Assembly: GCF_019430945.1 (NCBI RefSeq)
Contig: NZ_JAHYCB010000021.1
Span: forward strand, 1 to 64,000
Origin: Neorhizobium populisoli
GTDB taxonomy: Bacteria > Pseudomonadota > Alphaproteobacteria > Rhizobiales > Rhizobiaceae
DNA: 64,000 nt
Direction: 5' to 3'
Shown: positions 8,325 to 18,188 of the stretch, piece by piece
Layout of the letters: each line of letters starts with the position of its first letter
How positions within the stretch are numbered: position 1 is the stretch's first letter
Position numbers and translations under genes: made by a program
The notes under the pieces: generated by a model
What the model saw: only the letters and a program-made list of their open reading frames with translations
The model's database searches: none
Told to the model about the DNA's origin: nothing

Positions 8325-8983
8325 ACATCAAACGTCACCTCAGCGACGCATTCCTGCTGGACTATGCCGGCGGCAATCTCTCCGAAGGCTGGAGCCTTGC
8401 GGTTGCCACCCATCTGGCGCTCTGCCCCACCTGCCGCCGCCAACTCGAGGCAATGGAGGGTGCGGCCGGTGCGCTGCTTGAAAAGATGCCGGTTGAGGCA
8501 AATGCCACAGACGATTCCTGGGAGCGGATGAAGGCTCGCCTCGGCGGTCTGCAGGCGATCGAGATCAAGCCCGAACCGCCGCGCGAGCCGGTCAAACCCG
8601 GCATCCTGCCGGAACCGCTGCGATCTTATGTGGGCGGCGACCTTCCCGACCTGAAATGGCGCGCCCTCGGTCGCGGCGCCTACCAGATCCTGATCGATAC
8701 CGGCGACCGCGATACGCAGGTCCGCCTGCTGCGCATTCCTGCCGGCAAACCGGTACCGGAGCACACGCATGAAGGTTGCGAGCTGACGCTGGTTCTGGCC
8801 GGCAGCTTCCGCGACGGCGAAGACCTCTTCGCTCGGGGCGATATCGAGGAAGCGGACGACACGCTGCTGCATCAGCCAATCGCGACCGAGGGCGAAGATT
8901 GCATCTGTCTCGCGGTGACCGAAGCACCGCTGAAGTTCACCAGCTGGATCGTGCGTCTGATGCAGCCGATCCTCAAGATCTGA
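8321..8983 (+). CDS. chrR: ChrR-type zinc anti-sigma factor
   Basis: Anti-sigma factor of 220 residues. The N-terminal zinc-binding anti-sigma domain has its ligands at H6, H31, C35 and C38 (THLALCPTCRRQL), the same positions as described for Rhodobacter ChrR. The C-terminal cupin domain contains VPEHTHEGCELTLVLAGSFR and a second His in TLLHQPIATEGED. The N-domain holds the sigma factor, and the cupin domain is needed to respond to singlet oxygen in the characterised system. It is coupled to the upstream sigma gene by ATGA overlap. Both domains look intact, so the pair is probably functional. Confidence 0.93.
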   Translation: MNIKRHLSDAFLLDYAGGNLSEGWSLAVATHLALCPTCRRQLEAMEGAAGALLEKMPVEANATDDSWERMKARLGGLQAIEIKPEPPREPVKPGILPEPLRSYVGGDLPDLKWRALGRGAYQILIDTGDRDTQVRLLRIPAGKPVPEHTHEGCELTLVLAGSFRDGEDLFARGDIEEADDTLLHQPIATEGEDCICLAVTEAPLKFTSWIVRLMQPILKI

Positions 8984-9273
8984 GACCGCCGTGTGTGCGC
9001 ACGCCGTCGCCTATGTTTCGACCACCATAGTATTTCTCCGCATCGGTTCCATCGAACTTTGCAGACCCGGCTCGACCGGACGAACCCTATGGTTGCCGCG
9101 CTGTGAATTGGTAGAAGCCCCTCCCACGCTCTAAATCGGAGGGCAAAACTTGGAGGCCGCCGCTCTCTGGCCATTACCTTCGCGAGACTTTGCTTTCCGC
9201 TGGAGCCTAGACGACGGGGCGTTACCATGGTAGCTGCAAGCCGGATTCTTGCCGGAGGACCCGCACTCGCGAT

Positions 9274-9759
9274 TTAAGGGAGTGCAGACAACGTCCCGTG
9301 AGCCATTAACTGAATGTCCACAAGGCTCGCGAGTTTGGTCAGTTTGGCAAGTTCGCTTTCCGTCGCCTTTCGCGGCTCTCGCCCGATGACACAGAGCGCA
9401 CCAACTCCATTCATAAGCTTGATGCCTGCATAAAATCGAATGCGGGGGCCGGAGTTGACGAGGGGATTCTGCTGAAACCGACTGTCCTTGGTTGCGTCTT
9501 CCACAACCATGAGGTTCGGGTTTTCGATCGTATAGGCACAGAACGATTGGCTGCGGGGTGTTTCCTTCGTATCGAGACCTACAATCGTCTTGAACCACTG
9601 ACGATCTCGATCAACGAGGCTGACAGCTGCGATACTGGCGCCCGGAAACAAGGTCAGCGCCTGTTCCGCCAGCTCGCGAAACTTACGGTCCTCGGGGGTG
9701 TCCAGTATTGCAAGCTCTTGAACTCGCTTCAGTCTCTGCGCTTCCTGATCCGCGTCCAT
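9274..9759 (-). CDS. Stand-alone GAF-domain protein
   Basis: A cytoplasmic GAF sensor protein of 161 residues. It begins MDADQEAQRLKRVQELAILD and contains the typical blocks TPEDRKFRELAEQA, AAVSLVDRDRQWFK, RSQSFCAYTI, RFYAGIKLMNGVGALCVIGREPR and LTKLASLVDIQLMAH. No catalytic domain follows. The same GAF subtype forms the N-terminus of the GAF-GGDEF-EAL protein at 18562. Ligand and partner are unknown. It reads away from the divergent rpoE-chrR pair and lies downstream of the chemoreceptor gene on the same strand. Confidence 0.85.
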   Translation of the reverse strand: MDADQEAQRLKRVQELAILDTPEDRKFRELAEQALTLFPGASIAAVSLVDRDRQWFKTIVGLDTKETPRSQSFCAYTIENPNLMVVEDATKDSRFQQNPLVNSGPRIRFYAGIKLMNGVGALCVIGREPRKATESELAKLTKLASLVDIQLMAHGTLSALP

Positions 9760-9846
9760 TATATTCGTCCTTTTATCCGCTCTCTCAAATCGCGGTTCGG
9801 TTTATCAAGCCTGAAGCCGTTGCGTGAATCGAAGTGACAAGTACGA

Positions 9847-11616
9847 TCACCGCACCGCGCTTCTCAGTGGTACAATAACCGACTGTGGAACCCTGCGGCG
9901 GTCTCGATCTGCCGAGCCACATTGCGCTTCTACATCCTCAGTTCCCACCCGAAACTCATTGATCATTGAGGACAATTCCGCTGCTGCGTTACGCAGCCGA
10001 TCGGCAGCATCTGTGGCCTTGCTGAGCATTGCGGCATTCATCTGCGTGACCTGGTCCATGTGATTAACGGCAACATTGACTTCAGCCAGGCCGGTTGCCT
10101 GTTCCTGCGATGAGCGGGCCATCTCGGAAAGCACCAAGTCGATCTCTCCAACTTTGGCGGTGACCGCTTCAAGGGCTTCAGCAACCTCGCCCACCAGTTT
10201 GACCCCGCGCTTCACCTGATCAGAGCTTGAGGAAATCAGCGTTTTGATCTCTTTGGCCGCTTTCGCAGACCTCTGAGCGAGTTCACGTACTTCCTGTGCC
10301 ACCACGGCAAAGCCCTTCCCGGCCTCGCCCGCGCGTGCGGCCTCGACGCCGGCATTCAGTGCAAGAAGGTTAGTTTGGAAGGCGATTTCGTCGATAACGC
10401 CGATAATCTGAGAGATTTGCCTGGAGCTGCCGTCGATTTCGCCCATGACAGCGGCTGTTTGCTGCATGACCACTCCGGAACGCTCCGTACCGCTTCTGGC
10501 ACCAGAGGCAGCAAGAGCGGCCGCCAGTGCCCCCTCGGCGCTCCGCTTGACTGTGGCAGTAATCTGATCGAGCGCCGCGGCCGTTTCCTCCAGGCTTGCG
10601 GCCTGCTGTTCAATACGGCGAGACATGTCATCGGAAGACTGTGAAATCTCAGCGGTACCAGAGGCCATTACTGACGAGCTGGTTACGACTTTTCGAACCG
10701 TCGCCTGGAGGCGCTCGACTGAGGTATTGTAATCCAGCCGTAACGGCTCGAACGCGGGCTCGAACTGTTGATTGAGGCGATATTCGAGGTTATTGTCGGC
10801 CAGCGCGGCGATGCCGATAGCGACTTCGGATATTGCACGCACGCGGCCGGTTATGTCGGTGGCGAACTTGACAACCGAAGTGACCTCCCCGTTGTGGTCA
10901 AAAATGGGATTATAAGAGGCCTGAATCCAGATTTCACGCTTACCCTTTGCGAAGCGTCGAAACTCTGCCACGACAAACTCTCCAGAACGCAGCCTTTGCC
11001 AGAACGCGCGATACTCGTCAGACATTGACAGTTCGTCATCAACGAACATCCGGTGATGTCTGCCCTTTATTTCTTCCAGCCGATATCCCAGCAGTGAGAG
11101 GAAATTGTCATTGGCGTCGATAATCTCACCTGTCGGTGTGAACTCTATGACGCCTTGCACCCTGGAGACCGCTGCCAGCTTTGCCTCAAAGGCGGCGTTC
11201 CTACGATGGCTCTCGGTGGTATCGGTGGCAACCTTTACAACCCGGGTGACCTTACCGCGAGAGTTGATTATCGGATTATAAGAAGCCTGGATCCAGATAG
11301 CTCGTCCGCCCTTGGCCAGGCGTCGATATTCTTTCTGGTCATAATCGCCCTTGCGGAGGTTTGCCCAAAATTCGTTGTATTCGTCGGACTTTGCGTAGTC
11401 AGCATCCACAAACATGCTGTGGTGCTTCCCGACTATCTCGGATGGGATGTATCCCATCGCCTTGCAGAAGCAGTCATTTGCCCAAAGTATTGTCCCGTCG
11501 GGGGCGAATTCAATGATCGCGAGTGATTTGTCGAGGGCATTCAGCAAGGCAGCGGCCTTGCCATTAAACAAGCTGAACGAGCTTTGCATCCGATTATTTG
11601 CCCTAATTGTTTTCAT
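9847..11616 (-). CDS. Soluble methyl-accepting chemotaxis protein with two PAS domains
   Basis: Cytoplasmic chemoreceptor, 589 residues (an ATG at 11589 with AGGG upstream is an alternative start). Two tandem PAS domains occupy about residues 25-135 and 148-258; each contains the repeated blocks GKHHSMFVD/GRHHRMFVD and IWIQASYNPI. A HAMP-like helix precedes the signalling domain (SSSVMASGTAEISQSSDDMS onward). The conserved hairpin tip is EIAFQTNLLALNAGVEAARA with GEAGKGFAVVAQEVRELAQR. There is no transmembrane segment or periplasmic domain, so it senses an internal signal such as redox state. No CheR-docking pentapeptide is seen at the C-terminus, which ends in a basic tail. Confidence 0.93.
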   Translation of the reverse strand: MKTIRANNRMQSSFSLFNGKAAALLNALDKSLAIIEFAPDGTILWANDCFCKAMGYIPSEIVGKHHSMFVDADYAKSDEYNEFWANLRKGDYDQKEYRRLAKGGRAIWIQASYNPIINSRGKVTRVVKVATDTTESHRRNAAFEAKLAAVSRVQGVIEFTPTGEIIDANDNFLSLLGYRLEEIKGRHHRMFVDDELSMSDEYRAFWQRLRSGEFVVAEFRRFAKGKREIWIQASYNPIFDHNGEVTSVVKFATDITGRVRAISEVAIGIAALADNNLEYRLNQQFEPAFEPLRLDYNTSVERLQATVRKVVTSSSVMASGTAEISQSSDDMSRRIEQQAASLEETAAALDQITATVKRSAEGALAAALAASGARSGTERSGVVMQQTAAVMGEIDGSSRQISQIIGVIDEIAFQTNLLALNAGVEAARAGEAGKGFAVVAQEVRELAQRSAKAAKEIKTLISSSSDQVKRGVKLVGEVAEALEAVTAKVGEIDLVLSEMARSSQEQATGLAEVNVAVNHMDQVTQMNAAMLSKATDAADRLRNAAAELSSMINEFRVGTEDVEAQCGSADRDRRRVPQSVIVPLRSAVR

Positions 11617-11702
11617 TGCCGACGGCGAAAGTCCGACGCTAGACTTTTATTGTTGAGAAGGAATTAAGAGGACTTATCGGACGTCTTTCTCTCTATAGAG
11701 AA

Positions 11703-12766
11703 AGGGCCCAAATCATCGAGCAAAACAGCGACATTCACGTCGAGGAAACCTCAGCGGCATCTCTCAGCACGGCGGCTGGGCGTGATGTTTCCGCGCCGCA
11801 GATGTCGACGGCTAACGCCCTCCCCTCTCCCGCCGACGCCAATCATACGCCAGGGCATCTGAAAGATCTGACCGATCGGGCGCGGTTATGTTGAAGCCCG
11901 CGAGTTCCGCCAACACCCGCAAGGCCTATGCCGCCGACTGGAAGCATTTTTCCGCCTGGTGTCGGCGGTCCGGCCTCGCTCCCCTCCCCCCACATCCACA
12001 GACAGTCGGGCTTTACATCACGGCCTGCGCGTCCGGAGCCGCTGAGCGTGGCATAAAGGCAAACGCGGTGTCGACGATTCACATCGCCACCGTGCTTTCC
12101 GGCATCCGCAACAGCCACGCTCGCCCGCCGGTGCAGAAAGAAGCGGTCATGGCAGAAGACATTATCGCCATGCTCGAGACGCTCGACCGCGGCACACTGC
12201 GCTGGCTGCGCGACCGGGCAATGCTGCTGATCGGTTATGCGGGCGGTTTGCGCCGATCGGAGATTGTCGGTCTCGATCTGAAACCGGATCAGACCGATGA
12301 CGGCCGCGGTTGGATCGAGATCTTAGATCAGGGCATGCTTATCACCCTGCGCGGCAAAACCGGATGGCGAGAGGTCGAGGTCGGCCGCGGCTCGGCCGAT
12401 GCGACCTGCCCGGTTGCTGCAATCGAGACCTGGATCAAGTTCGCCAAGCTGGCTCATGGCCCCCTGTTTCGTCGGGTGACGGGGCAAGGAAAAGCTGTCG
12501 GTTCCGAGCGCCTGAACGACAAGGAGGTGGCGCGGTTGGTGAAACGAGCGGCGATGGCTGCAGGCGTTCGGGGCGATCTCGGTGAGATCGAGGGGGCTTT
12601 GAAGTTTTCCGGCCATTCGCTTCGTGCAGGTCTCGCCTCGTCCGCAGAGGTCGGTGAGCGCTATGTTCAGAAGCAGCTCGGCCATGTCTCGGCGGAGATG
12701 ACCCGCCGGTATCAGCGGCGACGTGATCGCTTCCGGATCAACTTAACCAAAGCTGCCGGTCTATAA
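11703..12766 (+). pseudogene. Tyrosine recombinase, decayed copy of the gene at 60761
   Basis: Nearly the whole coding region matches the intact recombinase at 60761-61894, but with three lesions. The start ATG has become AGG (11703-11705). A one-base deletion lies near 11885. A 69-base in-frame deletion removes the stretch equivalent to ERRLSSLSWNYAQRG through KDR, so KANAVSTI joins HIATVLSGIR. The catalytic domain is still readable (GGLRRSEIVGLD, HSLRAGLAS, LGHVSAEMTRRYQRR). A frame could restart at 11888 and give 292 residues, but the core-binding domain would be damaged. The similarity extends upstream to about 11670. Confidence 0.85.
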
Positions 12767-13299
12767 CGCCCTGGAGCAGGTCGCGAAACTACATCAATCG
12801 ACGCTTCAAATCCCATGGCAAGAGTAACGCACGTCAAACGCGGACGGCTTACGTGTTCCATTTTAGAAAGACCTGATCCGCTTTTCCCTTTCGCGGTGGC
12901 TCACTTAACGAAGCCCAACGCGCTGGCCAGACGAGATTAGCCTCGACGTGACTGAATCTGGCTGTAACGCAAAGGTGGATACAGTCGAGCGCAAATCGAC
13001 ACAGCCGGCCCTCGCAACGATGGCAGCCGAATAATAACGACGGTGAGCTTATCATTTCGTTGAATGGAATGGTGGAAGTAGATGATCGACAAAGCATCGC
13101 GATCCATTACAAGGCGGCTGATAGCAAGCTGTCCATGAGTACAATTGCTGATGACCAAAACTGCCTGTTCCGGCGATGCAAATGAGGGGTGTCGCTGCCT
13201 AGTTGCAGGACGCATTCAGGCGAGCAGGTTCTATCGTCAATTAGGACAGCGTAAAATTGCACTCCTTCGCTCGATATACGACAGAAATGAGAAAGCGGT
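12767..13299. other. Stretch without a convincing gene
   Basis: About 530 bases between the decayed recombinase and the molybdenum hydroxylase genes. Open frames are short, on the minus strand, and unlike known proteins. Just after the recombinase stop, caggtcgcgaaact (12778-12791) resembles caggttgcgaaagt after the intact copy. The hydroxylase promoter presumably lies near the right end. Confidence 0.45.
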
Positions 13300-13779
13300 A
13301 TGAATGGACAGGTTACGCTGAACATAAATGGGAGCGATCATCATGTAGACGTTCCTTCCACCTTGCCTTTGCTGGATCTGTTGCGTAATCATTTGGGGCT
13401 GAAGGGAAGCCGGTATGGATGTGGCCTTGAGCAATGCGGGGCCTGTATGGTCTTGCTTGACGGAGAGGCAGCATATTCCTGCAGTCGTGAAGTCAGCACG
13501 GTCGTCGCCAAAAACATCATCACGGTGGAGGGCTTAGCCCATGCTGGAGAGTTGCATCCGCTACAACAGGCATTTCTGGACGAGCAGGCAGGGCAATGCG
13601 GATATTGCCTCTCCGGTATTCTAATCGCATCCAAAGCACTACTGGACCGAAATCCTAATCCGACACGAGCCGAGGTCGCCTCAGCACTCGACGCGAATCT
13701 CTGTCGCTGTGGTTCCCATCCCAGGATCCTGCGCGCAGTCCTAAGGGCCGCGGCTGCAATGCGTGACGGGGTGGCATGA
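13300..13779 (+). CDS. [2Fe-2S] subunit of a xanthine-dehydrogenase-family hydroxylase
   Basis: Electron-transfer small subunit of 159 residues, similar to the alpha subunit of isoquinoline 1-oxidoreductase and the small subunit of nicotinate dehydrogenase. The plant-type ferredoxin cluster ligands are in YGCGLEQCGACMVLLDG and AYSC. The second cluster ligands are in GQCGYCLSGILIAS and NLCRCGSHPRI. All eight Cys are present. It overlaps the large-subunit gene by four bases (ATGA). With the large subunit frameshifted, this subunit may have no working partner. Confidence 0.9.
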   Translation: MNGQVTLNINGSDHHVDVPSTLPLLDLLRNHLGLKGSRYGCGLEQCGACMVLLDGEAAYSCSREVSTVVAKNIITVEGLAHAGELHPLQQAFLDEQAGQCGYCLSGILIASKALLDRNPNPTRAEVASALDANLCRCGSHPRILRAVLRAAAAMRDGVA

Positions 13780-15887
13780 TGGCTGCAATTTCCAACAGCC
13801 TAAAGGATAATCCGCGTATCGACCGCTGGATCCGCTTCCTTGAAACTCGCACTGTCAGGATTGGCACAGGTAAGGTTGAGCTCGGCCAGGGAGTGTTAAC
13901 GGCATTCGCTCAGATAGCTGCAGAAGAGTTAGATCTGAGAATTGATCAGATCAGCGTGATGTCCGGTAACAGTCTCGAGGGACCAGGAGAGGGTTATACC
14001 GCTTCCAGCTGGTCAATTGAGCATTCGGGGTCGGCAATACGCCTTGTCGCGGCCGAAGTTCGCGCTCGAGCTCTCATTCAAGCAGCCTTGCGCCTGAATG
14101 CGTCACCCGACGAGTTGGCAGTCGTGGAAGGCGTCTTTTTCATCAACGGTGTTGCGAGTGGCCTCGACTATTGGTCAATCGCCGCCGATCTCGACCTGAC
14201 GTTGGAGGCAAGCGGCGACTTCTCACCTAAATCACCAAGCAGCTATCGTGTAGTGGGCACTTCTGCTGCAAGGATTGATCTTCCGGGAAAGCTCAAAGGA
14301 TCGGGTTTCATTCAGGATATGAGCCTGCCGGGCATGCTGCATGCGCGGACCCTGCGCCAGCCTGGCCGTGGCGCAAAATTGAACTCGCTAAACGAGGCTG
14401 CCATTAGGCACAAAGCGGATGGCGATATCTGGATTGTACGCGACGAGAATTTTGCGGCGTTCGTGAGTGAAAGCGAAACGGCCGTTCGCACGGCGGCCAT
14501 TGCTGCTGCGGATCACGCCGTTTGGGATGGTGCGCGAGTGCTCAGCCCGGAGTTTGCCACTGCGGAATGGCTAGCAGCGCAACCCTCCACAGACTCTGTA
14601 CTGGGCGATCCTTTCGAAATGGTGGATCGTGACGCCACATCCCTCACGTTCACGCGCTCATTTCTCTCCCATGGCTCGATCGCACCCGTCCTGCGCGCTC
14701 GCACTCTACCAGGATGGCCTGCTCACAGTCTGGTCGCATGGCCAGGGCATGCATCCGTTGCGCCAGCAAATCGCGAAGACGGTCGGCTTGCCGATCGACA
14801 AGGTTGCGTGTCATCACGTGCAGGGTGCTGGCTGTTACGGCCACAATGGTGCGGACGACGCGGCGTTGGATGCCGCTCTCGTGGCACTGGCGCTTCCGGA
14901 TCGGCCGATTCGCTTGATGTGGACGCGCGAAGAGGAGTTTGGTTACGAACCACTATCGTCAGCCATGACGGTCACCGTTCATACAAGCCTCGATCGCGAG
15001 GGGCGCCCTGAGGATTGGACGACCGAAGTTTGGAGCGCGACACATGGCCAGCGACCCGGCGTTGGCGGAGCTTATTTGCTGGCCGCCGAGGCATTTAAAG
15101 AGCCACCTCCCGAACGAAAGCCCTTCGATATACCGCTTGATCGCGGCGGAGGCGCGGTCCGCAACGCCATCCCACTATATGATATATCGACTAAGCGCAT
15201 CAGCTATCATCTTGTCCATGATGTGCCGGTACGCACCTCCTCTTTGCGCGGACTCGGTGCGACTTTGAACGTCTTTGCAATAGAGGCGCTCATCGATGAG
15301 CTCGCCGCTCAAGCCGGGAAGGATCCGATCGAGTACCGCCTCACTATTCTGTCTGATACGCGCGCACGTGCGGTGCTTGAGAAAGTGGCCGCCATGGCCG
15401 ATTGGCCATCTCGAAGAGAGGCTGGTTCCGGAAGTGGGCTGGGAGTTGGGATCGCTCGTTACAAGAATTCTTCAGCCTATGCCGCAGTTATTGCCGCGGT
15501 CGCGGTGGAAGAAGCAGTACGCGTCACCGATGTGTGGTGCGCCGTCGATGCGGGTCTAGTCATCAATCCAGACGGCGTCATCAATCAAGTCGAGGGCAAT
15601 ATCATCCAGGCAATCAGTTGGGCCCTGCTCGAAGAAGTGCGTTTTGACGCGCGCGGCATCTCTACTCTCGACTGGCAGAGCTATCCAGTTATCCGATTCA
15701 GAGACATCCCCGAAATCAAGGTTGAACTCGTTGACGCGAGCCAGCATGAAGCATTGGGGGTGGGCGAATGTGCCGGCGGACCAACTGCCGCGGCAATTGG
15801 AAATGCTGTCGCTCATGCTCTGGGCATAGCATCCACCATATGCCGATGACCCGCGAGCGGATTGTGTCCGCCGCTTTGCAGGCCTAG
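13776..15887 (+). pseudogene. Molybdopterin-binding large subunit (IorB/nicotinate-dehydrogenase-like), two frameshifts
   Basis: The catalytic subunit that would hydroxylate an N-heterocyclic or aldehyde-like substrate. The N-terminal frame runs from MMAAISNSLKDNPRIDRWIR through VELGQGVLTAFAQIAAEELD to FTRSFLSHGSIAP. Near 14689 one base appears to be inserted and the protein continues in the next frame (SCALALYQDGLLTVWSHGQG, then QGAGCYGHNGADDAALDA, SLRGLGATLNVFAIE, ALGVGECAGGPTAAAIGNAV). A second shift near 15835 separates the usual C-terminus TRERIVSAALQA. In total about 700 codons, full length. Either it is a recent pseudogene or the shifts are sequencing errors. Confidence 0.8.
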
Positions 15888-15920
15888 GCACCTGACGCAG
15901 ACACTATACGAGGGACGGAA

Positions 15921-16622
15921 ATGGAGAATATTTCATCGCTTCCAAGCGGGCTCGCGGACTTGAAAGGCAAAACAGTCCTCTTCTACAGCCCAGGTGCCTG
16001 TTCACTTGCCAGCCATATTGCCTTGGAGGAGACCGGTAAGCCTTTTCGGCCAGTTGAAACATTGCTTGGGAAACAACAGCACCTGTCCGAAAACTATCTG
16101 GCCATCAATCCACGCGGGAAGGTTCCAGCGCTCGTCACCGCGGATGGCGAGGTTTTGACGGAAAACACTGCGATCTTAACTTACGTCGCGCTGAGCAATC
16201 CTGATGCCAGGCTTATTCCAACACGCATCCTCGATCAGGCGCGCTGCATCGCCCAGATGGCCTGGTTTTCGAACACACCTCATATCTTTCAGAAGGCGAA
16301 ATTTCGTCCCTATCATTTTGCTGACAGGGAAGAGGTTCATGGCGACATCCGGGAGAAAGCGGCCACCAGATTTTGGGAATGCCTCATCGAAATCGACCAA
16401 ATGATCGGCGACCAAACGTGGATTATGGGGCAAGATTACACGGTCGTGGATCCCTATGCATTCGTCTTCTTTGGCTGGGGAAAGAGCAACGGTTTGCCAA
16501 TGGAGACGCTGTTGAATTTCAGTCGACACAAAGATCAGATGCTCGAAAGACCGGCGGTGCGAACTGTATTGGAACGGGAGCAAAACCCGCATTTCCAAAC
16601 ATACTTGGCGGCATTGAGGTGA
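15921..16622 (+). CDS. Glutathione S-transferase-like protein
   Basis: 233 residues with both GST domains. The thioredoxin-fold N-domain (about residues 18-100) reads VLFYSPGACSLASHIALEET, NPRGKVPALVTADGEVLTEN and TAILTYVA, with the cis-Pro in KVPAL and the Cys of beta-class GSTs in GACSLA. The all-helical C-domain follows (WFSNTPHIFQKAKFRPYHFA, IMGQDYTVVDPYAFVFFGWG). It lies 33 bases after the molybdenum hydroxylase with its own GGGACGGAA leader. It may act in the same detoxification or catabolic route; no substrate can be inferred. Confidence 0.88.
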   Translation: MENISSLPSGLADLKGKTVLFYSPGACSLASHIALEETGKPFRPVETLLGKQQHLSENYLAINPRGKVPALVTADGEVLTENTAILTYVALSNPDARLIPTRILDQARCIAQMAWFSNTPHIFQKAKFRPYHFADREEVHGDIREKAATRFWECLIEIDQMIGDQTWIMGQDYTVVDPYAFVFFGWGKSNGLPMETLLNFSRHKDQMLERPAVRTVLEREQNPHFQTYLAALR

Positions 16623-16714
16623 GCCACCATTGTAGCCTGCTTGGCGGCGCCAAAGACTTTTGCCGGTTAGGAAATTTATTTCCGATAATCTAATGGAGCT
16701 AAAATAACAGTGCA

Positions 16715-16764
16715 GGTGCCGGCGGTCAGGCCTCGCTCCCCTCCTCCCGCATCCACAGACCGTC
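16715..16764 (+). repeat. 50-bp remnant of a third tyrosine-recombinase copy
   Basis: These 50 bases, beginning ggtgccggcggtc and ending catccacagaccgtc, match the recombinase coding region around 61019-61068 with three mismatches. They correspond to the residues CRRSGLAPLPPHPQTV. Similarity stops abruptly on both sides. It is oriented like the other two copies. Confidence 0.75.
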
Positions 16765-17085
16765 TGCTTGCTGGCGCGGCGTCAGTCGGCGGCGGAGCCA
16801 CTGGCACGCGGATTTGGATTGCAGCTTTTTGTAGGTATCGGCCCAGTCGATCCCCTTGATTACGGTCGATAGCTTTTCCACGGCCTCGTCAATGTCGACG
16901 ATCTCCCTTGGTTCCGCATAAAGTGAAACCATATTCAGGTCCGTTTCAAGGAGCTCGCCATTCCTGTCCACGATATACGGTCGTGAGGCGATGGCGAATC
17001 CAGGAGAGATTATCGAGCTCGGGGCAGAGGGGTTGCAGCCCCGTATTGGACAAGCCGTATGCCAGTCATTGCATAGGCAGCACAA
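16765..17085 (-). pseudogene. Unidentified coding remnant
   Basis: The minus strand shows a protein-like stretch (PGFAIASRPYIVDRNGELLE, MVSLYAEPREIVDIDEAVEK, IKGIDWADTYKKLQSKSACQ) that runs straight into the 50-bp recombinase remnant. It is probably the C-terminal end of a larger protein whose remainder is gone. I recognise no family. It ends beside other broken genes, so it belongs to a decayed patch. Confidence 0.3.
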
Positions 17086-17291
17086 TAGTCGCCTATCAGA
17101 AGTGAGCGTCCGGCAAACGCATTTTTCGGTGTCAAGAGGTGGAAGCTATAGGTCGCGTTTCATTTCATCGGCCATGATGCGTTCGATTATTTCAGGATCG
17201 CACTGTGTGTCCATGAGGAACTCGCGGCACGACCTTCCGGCGCGGCGGCAGTGTCGCGTTAAGACGTTGGCCCGGACGGTGATCCGTCTCT

Positions 17292-17575
17292 TCAATCCTG
17301 ATCCGGCAAGAGCAGTGCAGCGGCCCCGTCTATATCTTTTACCTCCGCATAAGGCAACCAATCCGGGTTGCCAGCTTCGCCGCACCGGTTCACCCAGATG
17401 CCGCGCAATCCTAATGCGTGGCGCGCCTTCATGTCCTAATGCATGCCTATCGCAACGTGCACCGTCTCGTCAGAGCTAACACCTAGCTCGCAATAGGCAT
17501 ATTCGAAGATGTCGCGCGACGGCTTGTAGGCCCCAGCCTGTTGCGCGGTGATCACGTAGTCGAACGGTTGCCTAG
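17292..17575 (-). pseudogene. HAD-superfamily hydrolase remnant with internal stop
   Basis: C-terminal half of a haloacid-dehalogenase-like hydrolase. It reads FDYVITAQQAGAYKPSRDIF, YAYCELGVSSDETVHVAIGM, then a TAG in frame (about 17437), then DMKARHALGLRGIWVNRCGE and AALLLPDQD before the true stop at 17292. The motif III Lys-Pro (YKPS) is present, but the N-terminal nucleophile domain is missing. It is joined upstream to a CapA-like remnant, so at least one deletion has occurred. Confidence 0.7.
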
Positions 17576-17830
17576 ATCGGAGAAAATAGGCCGGCCCTTG
17601 TAGATCTCTATGCCCTGCATCGTATGGTTGCCTTGTCCATGAACGACGAGGCCGTTGTCGATCAGCTCGTGGGCAAGACGAATAGCGTAATCGGTCGGAT
17701 AGTGATCCTTCCTTGGCACCGCGGACCGCCAGCACCTGGGCTTGCTTATCTTTTGGGTCCATGGCGTAGTGATAGTTGCCGGGCTTGTCGCCGAGCACAT
17801 GGTCTCGCCCTGCAACTCGACTGAGTCGGG
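17576..17830 (-). pseudogene. CapA-family (polyglutamate synthesis-like) remnant
   Basis: Fragments of a CapA-type metallophosphatase-like protein are visible in two frames. DKPGNYHYAMDPKDKQAQVL lies in one; RLAHELIDNGLVVHGQGNHT followed by MQGIEIYKGRPIF and DLGN lies in the other. The His-rich block HGQGNHT is the family's hallmark. N- and C-terminal parts are missing and the frame is broken. It is joined to a HAD remnant. Confidence 0.6.
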
Positions 17831-17928
17831 CTTGTCCTTGGGACCGGTCCTTCGCGGTACTGAGCCGGGTTTGGAGTGAAACCTCCGGCTGGTTCACGGA
17901 CGCGAAAACTGTTACGCGCTGACAAGCT

Positions 17929-18126
17929 TCAACGCGAATGTCGCGATCTTGCGTTCAAACGCCTAAGGAGTTCGAAGCTTAAATTGGGCGGAAGCTCATC
18001 TAACATTCCAAGGGTGTCCTTCTTCGCCACGGCAGCCTCAAGAAGTAAAATCTGCGTCTCGTACGACGCCTTCATCTGCTCGTATTCTTCACGACACACC
18101 CAACGGCGTCTAAACCAACCAAGCAT
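17929..18126 (-). CDS. Small hypothetical protein, 65 residues
   Basis: A short, charged, probably helical protein starting MLGWFRRRWVCREEYEQMKA and continuing with LLEAAVAKKDTLGMLDELPP. AGGA lies four bases before the ATG. The amphipathic heptad-like pattern suggests a coiled coil. No family is recognised. The neighbours are gene remnants on one side and a weak frame on the other. Confidence 0.45.
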   Translation of the reverse strand: MLGWFRRRWVCREEYEQMKASYETQILLLEAAVAKKDTLGMLDELPPNLSFELLRRLNARSRHSR

Positions 18127-18188
18127 TATCCTGTCCCAGATATCTTCCTGAGAAGATACTTATATATCGCCAATATTAACGCCACTGC

